Positions 44,918 through 55,642 are shown, counted from the first letter of the stretch. The stretch is DNA of 64,000 nt from Fistulifera solaris (GCA_030295235.1 AP026151.1:434001-498000), one strand, 5' to 3'. The notes: a model not told the origin generated them from the letters alone. Translations and numbers: made by a program.

Positions 44918-45571
44918 ATGATAGCAAAGCGCCTGTTTCAGTTACTAGCAGCTTACTTGCTTGCGAACGTATCATACGCTTTACAAGGTCGAGTTGTACC
45001 TTTGAGGGAGTTCACTCGACTGAATTACAAAGAGGAACACAGTGTTTCCCATCATGTGCAATCGTCCGAGCAGCAAGAAAGTGTCGATGCATATTTGGAG
45101 TTCCTTCACAATCGATACAGTCGAATGAATGACGAAACGGAACTAATTGTAGGTAACAGTGGAAGAAAAACCTCGTCAGTATGGCAAATCTCCAGCTTAG
45201 AAGAAATAAGCACCTTGGAGGCGCTCGGTTTATCCAGTCTTGCTAGCCCAAAGCTCTTGCATAAATATCACACGGCATCAACGACTGAAAGCGAACTGAT
45301 TTCAGGACTAAACAAGATTATGGGCGTACTTGTTCTTGTAAGGAATCGCTTCATCGCTCTTTATGAGCCCAAGCTTCGCGCCCTTTCGTCAATTCTACTG
45401 CACGCAATAAAGACAATTCCTCAGATTTCCAACAAATTGATTACTCTTGGTGGCGGGAAGAAGTCCCTTTTGTTGTCCATGTCTGTGCTATCAGTCTTTC
45501 TCTTTTCAGTTGTTCGCCCACTGAACCAGAGTCTTCTCAACGGCGCTTTACAACAATTTACTAGAGCCTGA
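44918..45571 (+). CDS. Small secreted protein with SVDxYxEFL motif
   Basis: 217 residues in one intact frame. Signal peptide MIAKRLFQLLAAYLLANVSYA, then a polar region with ESVDAYLEFLHNRYSRMNDE, a long helical middle, and a hydrophobic segment near the C-terminus (SLLLSMSVLSVFLFSVV) followed by a short tail. The order of signal peptide, helices and terminal membrane segment suggests a membrane-anchored protein of the secretory system. It shares the SVD-Y-EFL-R motif with the preceding gene. I recognise no family. Confidence 0.68.
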   Translation: MIAKRLFQLLAAYLLANVSYALQGRVVPLREFTRLNYKEEHSVSHHVQSSEQQESVDAYLEFLHNRYSRMNDETELIVGNSGRKTSSVWQISSLEEISTLEALGLSSLASPKLLHKYHTASTTESELISGLNKIMGVLVLVRNRFIALYEPKLRALSSILLHAIKTIPQISNKLITLGGGKKSLLLSMSVLSVFLFSVVRPLNQSLLNGALQQFTRA

Positions 45572-46090
45572 AGAAGTTCATCCGCGGTTTTGAGAGGATC
45601 ACTTAACGTTTATATGTTGGATTTTGCAAGTGTTAACGGGTGCAGCGTCAAGAGCGCAGTTTTTTATTATAAAGAAGAAGAGATCACACTGAGCTCCGGG
45701 TTTTCCTGGATATGAGACTCATAAAATAGACCTAGAATACGATATACGATAAACACATAAATAATAATTAAATCTTTGATTCATTTTCCGTTCTTCTCTT
45801 TCTTTAGAGCTCTTGCCTCTTCGCGATCCATCATCATCTATCATCTTTCATCTCTCTATAAGCATTTTAAAAACTAAAAAGGGTGTCTCCAAGTAGTTTA
45901 AGGTTAAGTGTTAAGCAGGGGTCGTGACCACTGCGTGACCGTTCGCCAATTTTGGTCCGTTGCCGTTGAGCGTTGAGCTATGTACTTCCGTCCAACGTTT
46001 TTCGCTAGGACATTCAATTACTGTGGGAAACGCACGCAAAAATTATTTCACAAAAAAATAGATCATCATCTAAAGTTAACAGGTGCCTGT
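45572..46090. other. Intergenic, convergent
   Basis: Between convergent genes. AT-rich, with TTAAGGTTAA at 45898-45907. No convincing ORF or RNA gene. Confidence 0.4.
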
Positions 46091-47597
46091 CTAAGATATA
46101 ATGCAAAGTTTCGACGAACCCTTCCCAGTGCGACTGTTACTATTTGACGTTGCAGCAGTGCGGCGTCGATGTTCTGCTTCGCGCTGGTTCTCTTCTGCTT
46201 GCAGTTGACAGGCCAGATGAAGACTCTCCTGTTCAAAATTGTTGTTCTGATTCTCTTGAAGCTGTATAGCCAAAAGCCGATCGGCGTCTTCTTGTGATTC
46301 CGGTTGGTTAACTGGCGGTGGTTTCCGAGCTTCGTCCGGTAATACATCATTTATTCCAGTATGAGGTTCCACGATGCCGTGGTATTCCCGTAAGCTTGCT
46401 TCCGTCGCTGCCGCCATGAGCTTGCCTTCCTGCTCGTCCAATCTCTGCTGCTGCAAGGGTTTTTCTCCGGAAGCCGCCTGTCCTGATAGTTCCAAAGCCA
46501 GCTGATAATCAGCATCTTCTTGACTGCTCATCGCCATCATTTGTTCCGGCGTCAGAGTAGGACCAAGCGAAAGCATTTGATCCTGCGATCCCAGTGCCTT
46601 AAAATCACTATTGACATAATCCGTATCTCCATCGATGACATCCAGACGCTCCCACACAATAGCTGGTGAATTGGCATATCCGAGATCCGTGACCAACAGG
46701 TACAAATGTCCATCTTCGTGCCTGGTCAACGTTCCAAAGTGATTGTTGCGGAAAAAGACACACAATTCATCTACTTGAAGATTTTCACGCAACAGCTCCA
46801 ATCCATAGTGAGTCAGCTGATGGCTCGTTTGATCCAAAAAATGCTGAGCCAGCAAAGCATCGTGCATTTCTTTTCCAGCAACTCCGACTTCCTTTGTAAA
46901 TCTTCCAGAGAGCTCATTAGATTGCTTTCTGGATTGACATGTAATGTTTCGATTCGATTTTTTATTTGTAACAACTCCTCCCCTTTTTCTTGCGCATGGA
47001 TGATTCTATCGATCAGAATGTTGTACGTATCGGAACCCATCGCACGAAACGTCGCTTCGTCCGTGACATCCACCAACCACCCGTGTACTAATTTGCAGCG
47101 TAACATATCAAATGCCGTCAACTGCGCCGTATACTCGTAGCCCGTAATCCCTTTGGTAAAAGCAGGATTCACATCCATTCCAAATTGAAACTTCGGAATG
47201 TGCTCCATCAGTTCATCGACATAGACCGCATGATCGTGTTCCGAATTCGACATGGCGTGTTCGGCTAACATGTTGGCTATACTATCCAATGATGCAATTC
47301 CTTTCCGGACGGCTTCCGATGGCAGAGTGCAGTCGCCTCGTAGTAGCAAGCAATTGGCGGCCGCTAAAGAGGACAGGGTCCATTCTCGTTCTGTAACAAA
47401 ATGAACCGATCTTGATTCTAAAAGGAAGGAAAAACAAGACGCACTCATTCAGGTTGATGTAGAAAACACAGTCGATTGCAAGACGCTGACTAGAAACCGA
47501 ATGAAGGGCTTTGCTTCGAAAAATTGCTTACCTGATATCGCACTGTCTTCAGTCGATACACCATCGTAATCAAAGATGAACTATTCTCGTTACTCAT
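46091..47597 (-). CDS. MINDY-1/2-type Lys48 deubiquitinase with CaaX box
   Basis: MINDY enzymes trim Lys48-linked ubiquitin chains. Exon 1 (47597-47532) encodes MSNENSSSLITMVYRLKTVR plus YQ; intron 47391-47531 (GTAAGC...TTACAG) leads into NENGPCPL, with the catalytic cysteine codon at 47373-47375. Then AAANCLLLRG, LVHGWLVDV, and ELCVFFRNNHFGTL with the catalytic histidine. The C-terminal part has two clear MIU-like ubiquitin-binding helices (QEDADYQLALELS, QEDADRLLAIQLQ) and a weaker third. The end is KLCIIS, a CaaX prenylation signal. Single bases seem missing near 47368 and 46851; family similarity continues across both. Confidence 0.92.
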
Positions 47598-47961
47598 GAC
47601 TTTCACCTTGTTCTTACTAACTCGTGGCTCTAGTCCTTTCAAGCTTTGGAAGTTTAAATGCTATGTATGAAAGGCGATTGTTTCCATTGTGTCGAATTAC
47701 AAACGGAATAGTCACTCGTGCATCCTGTCGTTTTCTCGTCGTGTGTTGTTGCATCGAAAGTCGAAAACGGTCCGTTTGGATCTTGCATGTGACGTACTCT
47801 TTGGAGCACAATGAGATCGTTCAGGGTTTTTTATTGGTATCGATGCGACAAAATCACGATCCTCCCCAAACATTCCAACAATAACTCTAGAACGCGCCGT
47901 GTACCAGCAAACTCATTATTTCACAAACGTAAATCGATATTGCAACGAAAGAAAAAGCAAC
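47598..47961. promoter_or_regulatory. Divergent promoter region
   Basis: 364 nt between the MINDY gene (minus) and the MsrB gene (plus). No ORF of note. Confidence 0.4.
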
Positions 47962-48758
47962 ATGTACTTTCCAAACAGACGCATAAATGCAAGCGTGCTG
48001 CTGCTTTGTTGTGTTCTAGGAAATTATTGTACGGCTTTTATACCGGCGGATGTAGCTTCTCGAAGGTCTCTGTCAATAATTCGAGCGTTTCAGGATCCGG
48101 GTGAGGATGAATTTTCCACTTTGATTGATCAGAACCGAAGGAAACTGTGGCTCCAAGGTGTCACTCGCACACTTTCGGTCGGAGTACTCACAGCGGCACT
48201 GTTTTCGTGGACGCGACCAGTTTGGGCGGGAACACGTTCGAGAACGGATGGATATCCCGTGCAGAAATCCGAAGAAGCATGGAAAGAGCAACTCAGTGAG
48301 ATGCAGTACTTCGTCTTGCGACAGGGTGGTACCGAACGGCCGGGATACAGCGTATTGGAAAAGAGAAACGACCGGGTGTTTACAAGTGCGCGGCATGCAG
48401 TACCGAGCTCTTCGCGTCCGGCGATAAATTTGCTTCGGGGACCGGTTGGCCGTCCTTTGCACGGGGATTGATGGGTGTGGAAACGGAGAACGTAGATCCC
48501 ATCACCGCCAAATTATCGGGTGCCGAATTCCGATGCAAAACGTGTGGAGGTCACCTGGGCGACGTATTTCAAGATGGGTTCTTGTTTGTTGGGACGGAAG
48601 CATTCAAAACAGGCAAGCGTTACTGTATCGATGGTGCAGCTTTAGTTTTTGAATCAGAAGATGGTTCATTCTTGCGTGGAGATATCGCAGCAGGGCAAAA
48701 GGAACCAGACTGGTTGAAACCTCCTAAGATTGCCTCGCGTAGTCGCGAGGACCCATGA
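47962..48758 (+). CDS. MSRB: Peptide methionine sulfoxide reductase B, plastid type
   Basis: About 265 residues. Reduces methionine-R-sulfoxide in proteins. Signal peptide then CTAFIPA, a diatom plastid-targeting motif, and a presequence-like Ser/Arg region. The mature domain begins YFVLRQGGTERPGYS. Zinc ligands are two CxxC pairs (CAAC and CKTC), with SGTGWPSF between them and RYCIDGAAL carrying the catalytic cysteine. GGHLGDVF has Asp where most MsrBs have His. One base appears missing near 48365: YSVLEK continues as RPGVYKCAACSTELF in the next frame. Divergent from the MINDY gene. Confidence 0.93.
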
Positions 48759-49070
48759 AAACCGGATTTGATCTTGCGTTGCCAAGTTGTTATTAGTTCT
48801 TTGTTTATGATCGCGATATCAAGATGATACATACCAGGTAACTCAATTCTTCGTATTCTTTGAACTGTATTTTTATCAGACAAATCGTGACTGAGATGCG
48901 TGACCGGGGAGTGGGCGTGGGGCGTGGCATTCGGCTAGCTTTAACCTTATAACATTATTATTTTACAAACAGTTTTATTTTTAACGACCACAACAAATAA
49001 AAAACAGACCCAACAGAAGACGAAGGAGTGTATTACTCACTGCATTGCAACAAACTTGTCATCTCACAGC
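48759..49070. other. Intergenic
   Basis: Between two plus-strand genes. Contains TTAACCTTAT at 48941-48950 (reverse of ATAAGGTTAA). No convincing ORF. Confidence 0.4.
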
Positions 49071-50078
49071 ATGTCAATTCCCGTTGTTTCTAGAGACCCT
49101 CGATTCCGGGCAGGCCGAACCTTGCTGCAACGAGGGCAGTGCGAACAAGCGACCAGTATCTTTGCCACACTGCTCGAAGAGTCGCGGACCAAATTCGGAC
49201 AAGATAGTATCGAAACAGCTCCAGCGTATTATGAATACGGAAATGCTTTATTTCGTACGCATCAACAGCAACTACAGTTACAAGAAGAACAACAGGAAGC
49301 CCAAGAAATCAAAGAAGAGAAGCTCAATGCACGAGAAGTGGCCGCGGCAGCAGCCGAACGCCGTTTGAAAGGAGAAACTGCTCCAGATAATGCAAAGGAA
49401 GAAAACGTTCAACCACTAACAATGAAATCAAAGGAATCGTCTGTAGACGATGCACAGTCTGATGACGAAACTGATGCGGAGCTAGCTTTAGAAATGATGG
49501 AGACTGCTTGGTCAATTTTAGACAAATATTCGGAGAACCCTCTTTCCGACGATTACTCCACATGGCTCACAGAGCAGTCTCCTCGAGTTTTAGTTGGTAT
49601 AGGAGACGTCTTGTCATGTCTAGAACGACACGCCGATGCCGCCGATGTGTACCTACGAGCGCTCGCCTTACGTCAGAAAGCGGCGGCGGAGGCGAAAGAT
49701 GCATCCGCGGAATCCATCGAGCTCCTTCGACACCGGAGACTGATAGTTGAAGCGAATATACTCGTTGCCGAAGAGCTGTTAGCATGTCCGGAAGGGGAAG
49801 ATGTAGTGACGACAGAAACGAAAGTGACTCTTGTTAGTGCTAGCCAAAGGGTAGAATATGCGAGAGGCTACTATGAAAATGCTAGAGAAGAGCTGCAAGA
49901 GACGGTATTACTGATGGGCGCGTTAGCAGCGAAAGGTTTCGATGTCAGCGAAGAAAAAGAGGACATCTGTAATGTCTCTGTTATGGTCATGGGGGTCGGG
50001 ATCACTTTCGCACAAATGGACGAACAGAGCAGCACCGCCGCAGTAGAGTCTCCAAAGAAAAAGCCACGAAAGTCGTAA
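49071..50078 (+). CDS. NASP-type histone chaperone (SHNi-TPR)
   Basis: 335 residues, intact. TPR-like helices: an N-terminal pair including RDPRFRAGRTLLQRGQCEQA and APAYYEYGNAL, interrupted by a long Gln/Glu-rich acidic insert (QLQLQEEQQEAQEIKEEK onward), as in NASP/Hif1/Sim3. Further TPR motifs follow: ELALEMMETAWSILDKY, LERHADAADVYLRALALRQK. The C-terminus PKKKPRKS is a likely nuclear localisation signal. These proteins hold H3-H4 and deliver it for chromatin assembly. The start is the ATG at 49071. Confidence 0.85.
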   Translation: MSIPVVSRDPRFRAGRTLLQRGQCEQATSIFATLLEESRTKFGQDSIETAPAYYEYGNALFRTHQQQLQLQEEQQEAQEIKEEKLNAREVAAAAAERRLKGETAPDNAKEENVQPLTMKSKESSVDDAQSDDETDAELALEMMETAWSILDKYSENPLSDDYSTWLTEQSPRVLVGIGDVLSCLERHADAADVYLRALALRQKAAAEAKDASAESIELLRHRRLIVEANILVAEELLACPEGEDVVTTETKVTLVSASQRVEYARGYYENAREELQETVLLMGALAAKGFDVSEEKEDICNVSVMVMGVGITFAQMDEQSSTAAVESPKKKPRKS

Positions 50079-50406
50079 CGAGGTTTTGAATATGCAGGTT
50101 ATCTAATCGGGCTTCAAGGAGTCTACCTTAGTACCTGGTATTCTAGTCTCTAGATCATGATAGAACCGTATTTTGCGTTCGAAGTTCAAGCACGTTTTGT
50201 CTAGGTGCCGCTACGAGTGTTTTTCGTTTTACTATCACCGAAGCCGCGATCCGCGAATCGATCCAGCAAAAATCTTGCCCCGCGGCGCTCTCGTCGCGCA
50301 CACTTTTGTGGCGATGACCATGACGCGTTGGCCCCGTCACGCTCATTATTTATGCTAATTCTTTGCTAATAAATTATCTTGTCAAAGTTACTGCAACCGC
50401 TTGTCC
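50079..50406. other. Intergenic
   Basis: Between two plus-strand genes. Nothing recognised. Confidence 0.4.
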
Positions 50407-50830
50407 ATGGTGACTCATTCGGTATGTGACGAATGTTTGAACTATCAAGTTTGAAAAGGGATTCTCTGACTGGCACGATTCATCGCCTTGTGTCTTCTCA
50501 GGCGACAGGTAGCTCGACCCATCACGATTTTTCGAAAAGGAGGAATTTCGTCGTTATTTGGAGAAATCAGGAGTTTTGGATGCTCTGACAAAGGTTCTTG
50601 TAGGATTGTACGAGGGTGCGTATTTCTCTGTTGGAGTCAATTGGCGATCGTTTTTTCGAAATTCTCACCTCGTACGCGCAGAGCCCGAGCGCCCCAAAAA
50701 TGCAATCGGCTATGTGAAGAAATTTCTTGGCGCGCCTACTTCTGTAGATATTGATGGTTTGCGTCGAGAAAACGAAGAGCTCAAGAGACAGTTGGAGACG
50801 GTGCGAAAGCAATCAGGGACGCGAAAGTGA
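50407..50830 (+). CDS. MYCBP: MYCBP/AMY-1-like small coiled-coil protein
   Basis: 88 residues from three exons: 50407-50421, 50513-50615, 50682-50830. Introns GTATGT...GTAG and GTGCGT...CGCAG keep the frame exactly. The product reads FEKEEFRRYLEKSGVLDALT, KVLVGLYEEPERPKNAIGYV, KKFLGA, then a short coiled coil (RRENEELKRQLETVRK). This matches animal MYCBP over its full length (about 103 residues). In other eukaryotes it is a ciliary or kinase-scaffold partner; its role in a diatom is not clear. A better polypyrimidine acceptor at 50500-50501 would break the frame. Confidence 0.88.
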
Positions 50831-51288
50831 TGAATTTGTTTATATAGACTGTTAATAGTCAAACTCGTGGAAGCGTCTTTTTCTAAAACTAATGTGTTTG
50901 ATTGAAAAGAAAAGCGATCATTCTTGGTCATCATCATACTTGGCACAAGCTAGAGGGATACTTTGTTAGTTGTCGGCGCCAATACCATGGTGACGACAAT
51001 TTCGTAAACAAGCCGACCCCTTTGGTTCACTTAGACGATCCCAATGCTTGTTGTTAAGTGACGAGCACGTTCGTGGATTGGAAGTGCTGTCTACTCTTGA
51101 ATCTGGTTGTAGTAGCGTTTAGTCGTTTGGCGGGACTGGGAAACGAGGGATTTTACCGGGACTTAACTAGTCTATTTGTACTTAAACAAGGTACAGCAAA
51201 ACGCATGCCCGCTTCCACTTCCACCCACATTCACAATTTTACGCGACGCGAAAAATAAAGGAGGAAAAATAACACAATCGGAGAACGA
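50831..51288. other. Intergenic
   Basis: Between two plus-strand genes. Nothing recognised beyond the promoter region of the TrmO-like gene. Confidence 0.4.
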
Positions 51289-52477
51289 ATGGTGAATGCT
51301 AACAGTGAACGAATGAAATCATCGATTCAAACGAACAACTCATTTACATTAGTAGCTGTCGCTTTTTCCTCAGCGTTGTGCGCATCCGCATTATCTTACT
51401 GGTTGACAGAAAGGACAAGGTCGAATGAAATTGCGACGCTAAAAGAGAGACGCCAAGAGGAGCGGACGGGACGAATCCGTGCGGAAATCAAGCTTCGTAC
51501 GGCTTTAAAGGAATGTATCAAACAGACTTCAACACTAGATGCTGAAGTAGAGAGTTTACGTGCTCTATCGTCTTCTCCCACGTCCTCTCCCAAATCCGAC
51601 CCCTTGTGCATGCAATTGCAGCGCCATTGGAACAATTGTTTCACCGCATTACCGCGAAGCGAATGGGGACGCCCACGGCAGCCGCAATTAGTACCATCGT
51701 CAGCGGGGCTTCATTGATTTGGACCAAGTTCCGCAGGCAAGTGTGGTGGGAATAACCGACTACAGTCATATCTGGATCATTTTTGAGTTTCATGCCAACA
51801 CGGACTTGAATACTACCAAGCGTACCAAAATTCGACCGTGAGAGGGGGGAGGGATCAAAGTAGGACAACTAGCAACTCGTTCGCCGCATCGCCCGAATCC
51901 GATTGGACTGTCTTTGGTAAAAGTCGAAAAGTGGGACGAAACAAACCGACGATTGTACATCTCGGGCCTAGATCTTGTCCACGGAACACCTGTATTTGAT
52001 ATCAAACCGTGCGTTCGTGGGATATTCCGGGTTATCCTGATCGACCCGATCGCTATTTAAAGGTCCCACAATGGGTTTCGCAAGACGATGAACTTTCAGA
52101 GGTGGAATTTACCGATCACAGCTGCAACAACTACAACGAATGGTTATCGAAGGCCGCCTGGAGCCCTTGTACACTTCGGAGAACGACGGAGTTGAAGGTG
52201 CTCGTCAAACGTTAACCGAAGTACTAGCTCAGGATCCCAGGAGCTCTCACAAAGGGTTAAAAGAAAACGCGAGAGGGACGACCGGAAAAACGGAGAGCGT
52301 GATTCGACCTACAAGCTAGTTTTTGGGAAATGCCAAGTTGAGTTTGTTGTAGAAGAAACGGAAGGAAAAGGGAGCTTTGCTAAGGTTATAGATGTCACTG
52401 CTATTGATTTTCGCCCCGAGAGTTTTGTGGACGGAGTTCCCTTGATGTCCGAGACTTTGGCCGTCAAGGAAAGCTAA
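51289..52477 (+). CDS. TrmO-type tRNA m6t6A37 methyltransferase, copy 1
   Basis: N-terminus has a membrane helix (FTLVAVAFSSALCASALSYW) and a charged coiled coil, then the TrmO/UPF0066 beta-barrel. Signs of the family: WGRPRQPQLVP, SHIWIIFEFHANTDLN, RSPHRPNPIGLSLVKVE and YISGLDLVHGTPVFDIKP. TrmO methylates t6A37 in tRNAs using S-adenosylmethionine. The frame is broken many times: near 51705 (also in copy 2), 51840, 51880, 52010, 52120 and 52290. At most of these sites copy 2 keeps the frame. The likely true gene is the complete copy-1 5' end with a copy-2-like body. Confidence 0.75.
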
Positions 52478-53627
52478 TTTCCTTCAAAGAAACGAACTGG
52501 ATTATGCACCAGAGCACGATACCTTGCACCGTAGAAGTAATTTAGATTTGCAGAACCCCGCCCGTACGGCTTTAAAGGAATGTATCAAACAGACTTCAAC
52601 ACTAGATGCTGAAGTAGAGAGTTTACGTGCTCTATCGTCTTCTCCCACGTCCTCTCCCAAATCCGACCCCTTGTGCATGCAATTGCAGCGCCATTGGAAC
52701 AATTGTTTCACCGCATTACACGAAGCGAATGGGGACGCCCACGGCAGCCGCGAATTAGTACCATCGTCAGCGGGGCTTCATTGATTTGGACCAAGTTCCG
52801 CAGGCAAGTGTGGTGGGAATAACCGACTACAGTCATATCTGGATCATTTTTGAGTTTCATGCCAACACGGACTTGAATACTACCAAGCGTACCAAAATTC
52901 GACCGCCCGAGAGGGGGGAGGGATCAAAGTAGGACAACTAGCAACTCGCTCACCGCGCATCGCCCGAATCCGATTGGACTGTCTTTGGTAAAAGTCGAAA
53001 AGTGGGACGAAACAAACCGACGATTGTACATCTCGGGCCTAGATCTTGTCCACGGAACACCTGTATTTGATATCAAACCGTGCTGCCCGTGGGATATTCC
53101 GGGTTATCCTGATCGACCCGATCGCTATTTAAAGGTCCCACAATGGGTTTCGCAAGACGATGAACTTTCAGAGGTGGAATTTACCGATCACGCGCTGCAA
53201 CAACTACAACGAATGGTTATCGAAGGCCGCCTGGAGCCCTTGTACACTTCGGAGAACGACGGAGTTGAAGGTGCTCGTCAAACGTTAACCGAAGTACTAG
53301 CTCAGGATCCCAGGAGCTCTCACAAAGGGTTAAAAGAAAACGCGAGAGGGACGACCCGGAAAAACGGAGAGCGTGATTCGACCTACAAGCTAGTTTTTGG
53401 GAAATGCCAAGTTGAGTTTGTTGTAGAAGAAACGGAAGGAAAAGGGAGCTTTGCTAAGGTTATAGATGTCACTGCTATTGATTTTCGCCCCGAGAGTTTT
53501 GTGGACGGAGTTCCCTTGATGTCCGAGACTTTGGCCGTCAAGGAAAGCTAATTTCCTTCAAAGAAACGAACTGGATTATGCACCAGAGCACGATACCTTG
53601 CACCGTAGAAGTAATTTAGATTTGCAG

Positions 53628-53633
<6 letters not shown>
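51496..53633. repeat. Near-identical tandem duplication, about 1,067 bp
   Basis: Unit 1 (51496-52562) and unit 2 (52563-53633) both start CGTACGGCTTTAAAGGAATG and both end TTTGCAGAACCCC. Differences are a few one- and two-base indels. Unit 1 ends in CCCCGCCC; unit 2 ends in the long poly(C). Confidence 0.92.
52563..53551 (+). CDS. TrmO-type methyltransferase, copy 2 (5' truncated)
   Basis: Nearly identical to copy 1 from its ALKECIKQTSTLDAEV segment onward, but lacks the first about 70 codons, including the membrane helix. The C-terminal 188 residues (VKVEKWDETNRRLYISG to LAVKES) are in one clean frame where copy 1 is broken. The N-terminal GRPRQP loop is disrupted here by small indels. It has no start codon or promoter of its own. 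It is probably an assembly duplicate of copy 1, less probably a real truncated duplicate. Confidence 0.65.

Positions 53634-53664
<31 letters not shown>
53630..53664. repeat. Poly(C) run of 35
   Basis: Thirty-five consecutive C after TTTGCAGAA, followed directly by AGTTGTGGTTAC. It lies at the end of the second TrmO unit. The first unit has only CCCCGCCC at this point. Confidence 0.97.
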
Positions 53665-53928
53665 AGTTGTGGTTACAAGTTAAGAGAAATAATTGATGAT
53701 GTTAGTGATGATGTCAGTTGCGCATTGCGCGTGATAACGTGATTACGATTAAGGTTAGTGATTATACGCAAAGACCGTGCGTGGTCTGCTTGTCATCCGC
53801 ATTCGCGATGACCTTTTGAACAGAAAAAACGCGAATAAGAAAACGACATTATTGCCGATTATTAGTCTACCCTTGACAATTGTCTTTCTTTAACTGTATA
53901 ACATGGAACCGGAGAAATCAACGAAATC

Positions 53929-55305
53929 ATGTCTTTGACGGAAGTGGAACCATCCGACCAGATACAGCGTCTCTTGTCGCTGCGAGCCGAAGGACGGAGC
54001 AACTCTGTCGACTTTTTCCACCGTGTTTCGAAGAAACGCTCACGACTTGAGAGGCAACTGTATCCTCGACTTCACAATGACGGCATAGTGCTCTCCATGG
54101 AGGTATGTGCGCAGGGTCGATATCTTCTTTCTGGCGATAAAAGAGGAATTATTTCGATACATGATCTTTCGCCATGGGGATCACACAAGCATTTAATTCA
54201 CAAGAAAGGAGTCTCAGATGATTCGTGCAAAACTCATCGTCCTATTCAACAAGCTCAAGCGCCTCGGAGTACTTACATTATATCCACACAATGGTATCCG
54301 GAAGATACGGGGATGTTCTTTTCAGCGGCGCGGAGTGGCGCGTTTCACGTTTGGGACACCAACGAGATGCTGCCTGTTTTGAGTGCGAAACCTTACCAAC
54401 ACGAGGCCGTTGGTGCCAATTTAAGTTGTATGCAATTATCGAAACTCTCGCATTCCATAGCTGTCGGGTCCCCACAGTTGGGCAAGATCAAATTAGTGGA
54501 TTTTCGATCGGGCGCTTCTTCGCATACTTTAACAGGGCACAGCAAAGGCGTTGTGGATGTAGCATGGTCACCGGTTTCGCCTTATATGCTTGCCAGCGGC
54601 GGTCTTGACTCTTGTATCATGCTATGGGATATCCGAAAATCGGGAAGTCTTGCTTGTATTACTGTGTTAGATATTGATCGACGTGACGAAGCTGGTGTAC
54701 GCCGGCCTTTCTTTTTCGACGGAAGGCATCTCCGTCGATCTTCCACAAAAAGAGCAGACCCAAAATCTAAGAAAGTGTTACCTTCACCAAACAATTTTCA
54801 AGCGAACGGAAAACAGCAACTGCTCCCATTATCACATTCGGGCGGCGTCGTTGGTTTGAGTTTTGATCCGTCAGGAAACAACTTGGTTAGCGCTGGAGGG
54901 AACGGAGAGCTCAGCGTGTGGGATTTGAGCGGCACAGGATGTCGGATTCCGCGTCGGTTTGTATCCGTTGGTGGGGGCAGACCGGCAGATCCGTCGTTAA
55001 ATGGCCGTGTGCCTCTTACAATCACGGGGGCCTTGAGCGAGGATATGACGATTTGGACCAGGCATGGGTCAAACCTATGCGGCTATTCTCTGGAAAATGG
55101 TGGTAAGCCAACCACAGTGCTAAAGGGACATTTAGGGTCCATACACACAATTGCTCCAATCGAGGTGACAGGTCAACTCGTTTCATCGGGCACGGATGGA
55201 CTGATCCTTCTTTGGGGTCCATCATCACCATCTTTCAAGAACCCCGAAGTATTTCATCAACGACAATCAAAGCGTCATCTTATTTATGATGTAGATGACT
55301 GGTAG
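53929..55305 (+). CDS. ERCC8: CSA/ERCC8-type WD40 repair factor
   Basis: 458 residues, intact, WD40 propeller. CSA is the substrate receptor of a CUL4-DDB1 ubiquitin ligase in transcription-coupled nucleotide excision repair. Family segments: N-terminal helix (IQRLLSLRAEG...VDFFHRVSKKR) that docks on DDB1; RYLLSGDKRGIISIHDL; QWYPEDTGMFFSAARSGAFHVWDTNEM; HTLTGHSKGVVDVAWSP with LWDIRKSG. After repeat 4 there is a basic insert (HLRRSSTKRADPKSKKV). The last blades read GNGELSVWDL and SSGTDGLILLWGP. Length is slightly above the human protein because of the insert. Confidence 0.92.
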   Translation: MSLTEVEPSDQIQRLLSLRAEGRSNSVDFFHRVSKKRSRLERQLYPRLHNDGIVLSMEVCAQGRYLLSGDKRGIISIHDLSPWGSHKHLIHKKGVSDDSCKTHRPIQQAQAPRSTYIISTQWYPEDTGMFFSAARSGAFHVWDTNEMLPVLSAKPYQHEAVGANLSCMQLSKLSHSIAVGSPQLGKIKLVDFRSGASSHTLTGHSKGVVDVAWSPVSPYMLASGGLDSCIMLWDIRKSGSLACITVLDIDRRDEAGVRRPFFFDGRHLRRSSTKRADPKSKKVLPSPNNFQANGKQQLLPLSHSGGVVGLSFDPSGNNLVSAGGNGELSVWDLSGTGCRIPRRFVSVGGGRPADPSLNGRVPLTITGALSEDMTIWTRHGSNLCGYSLENGGKPTTVLKGHLGSIHTIAPIEVTGQLVSSGTDGLILLWGPSSPSFKNPEVFHQRQSKRHLIYDVDDW

Positions 55306-55642
55306 CATAATATAGTAGCTAGACTATAGTGATACGTTTGATATTTTAGTTTCTTGAAAACATAGTGACTTATTATGACTCACTCTTGACGACTTGACTC
55401 TTGATTGTGCACGAACCACGAAAGTTGTTATTGTACGTTGTAGATTAGGGCTCTAGCAGCATTATATCGAAGCAGTAGAAATATACGTAGAAAGTGTACT
55501 AGTGCAAAATTAACCCGCTGCGGCCGAAAAGCTGCTGGCATCACGCGGCGGGCCGCCGCGAAAAAAAATGCCCGTGTTTTTCGCTCGCCGGCACAAAAAC
55601 GCAACGGCTCGTCGCAGCAACGACTATAAAAAGTACGTGACC
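55306..55642. other. Intergenic
   Basis: Between two plus-strand genes. A GC-rich patch near 55519-55560 (CTGCGGCCG...GCGGGCCGCCGCG) precedes the TM9SF start. No ORF. Confidence 0.4.
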
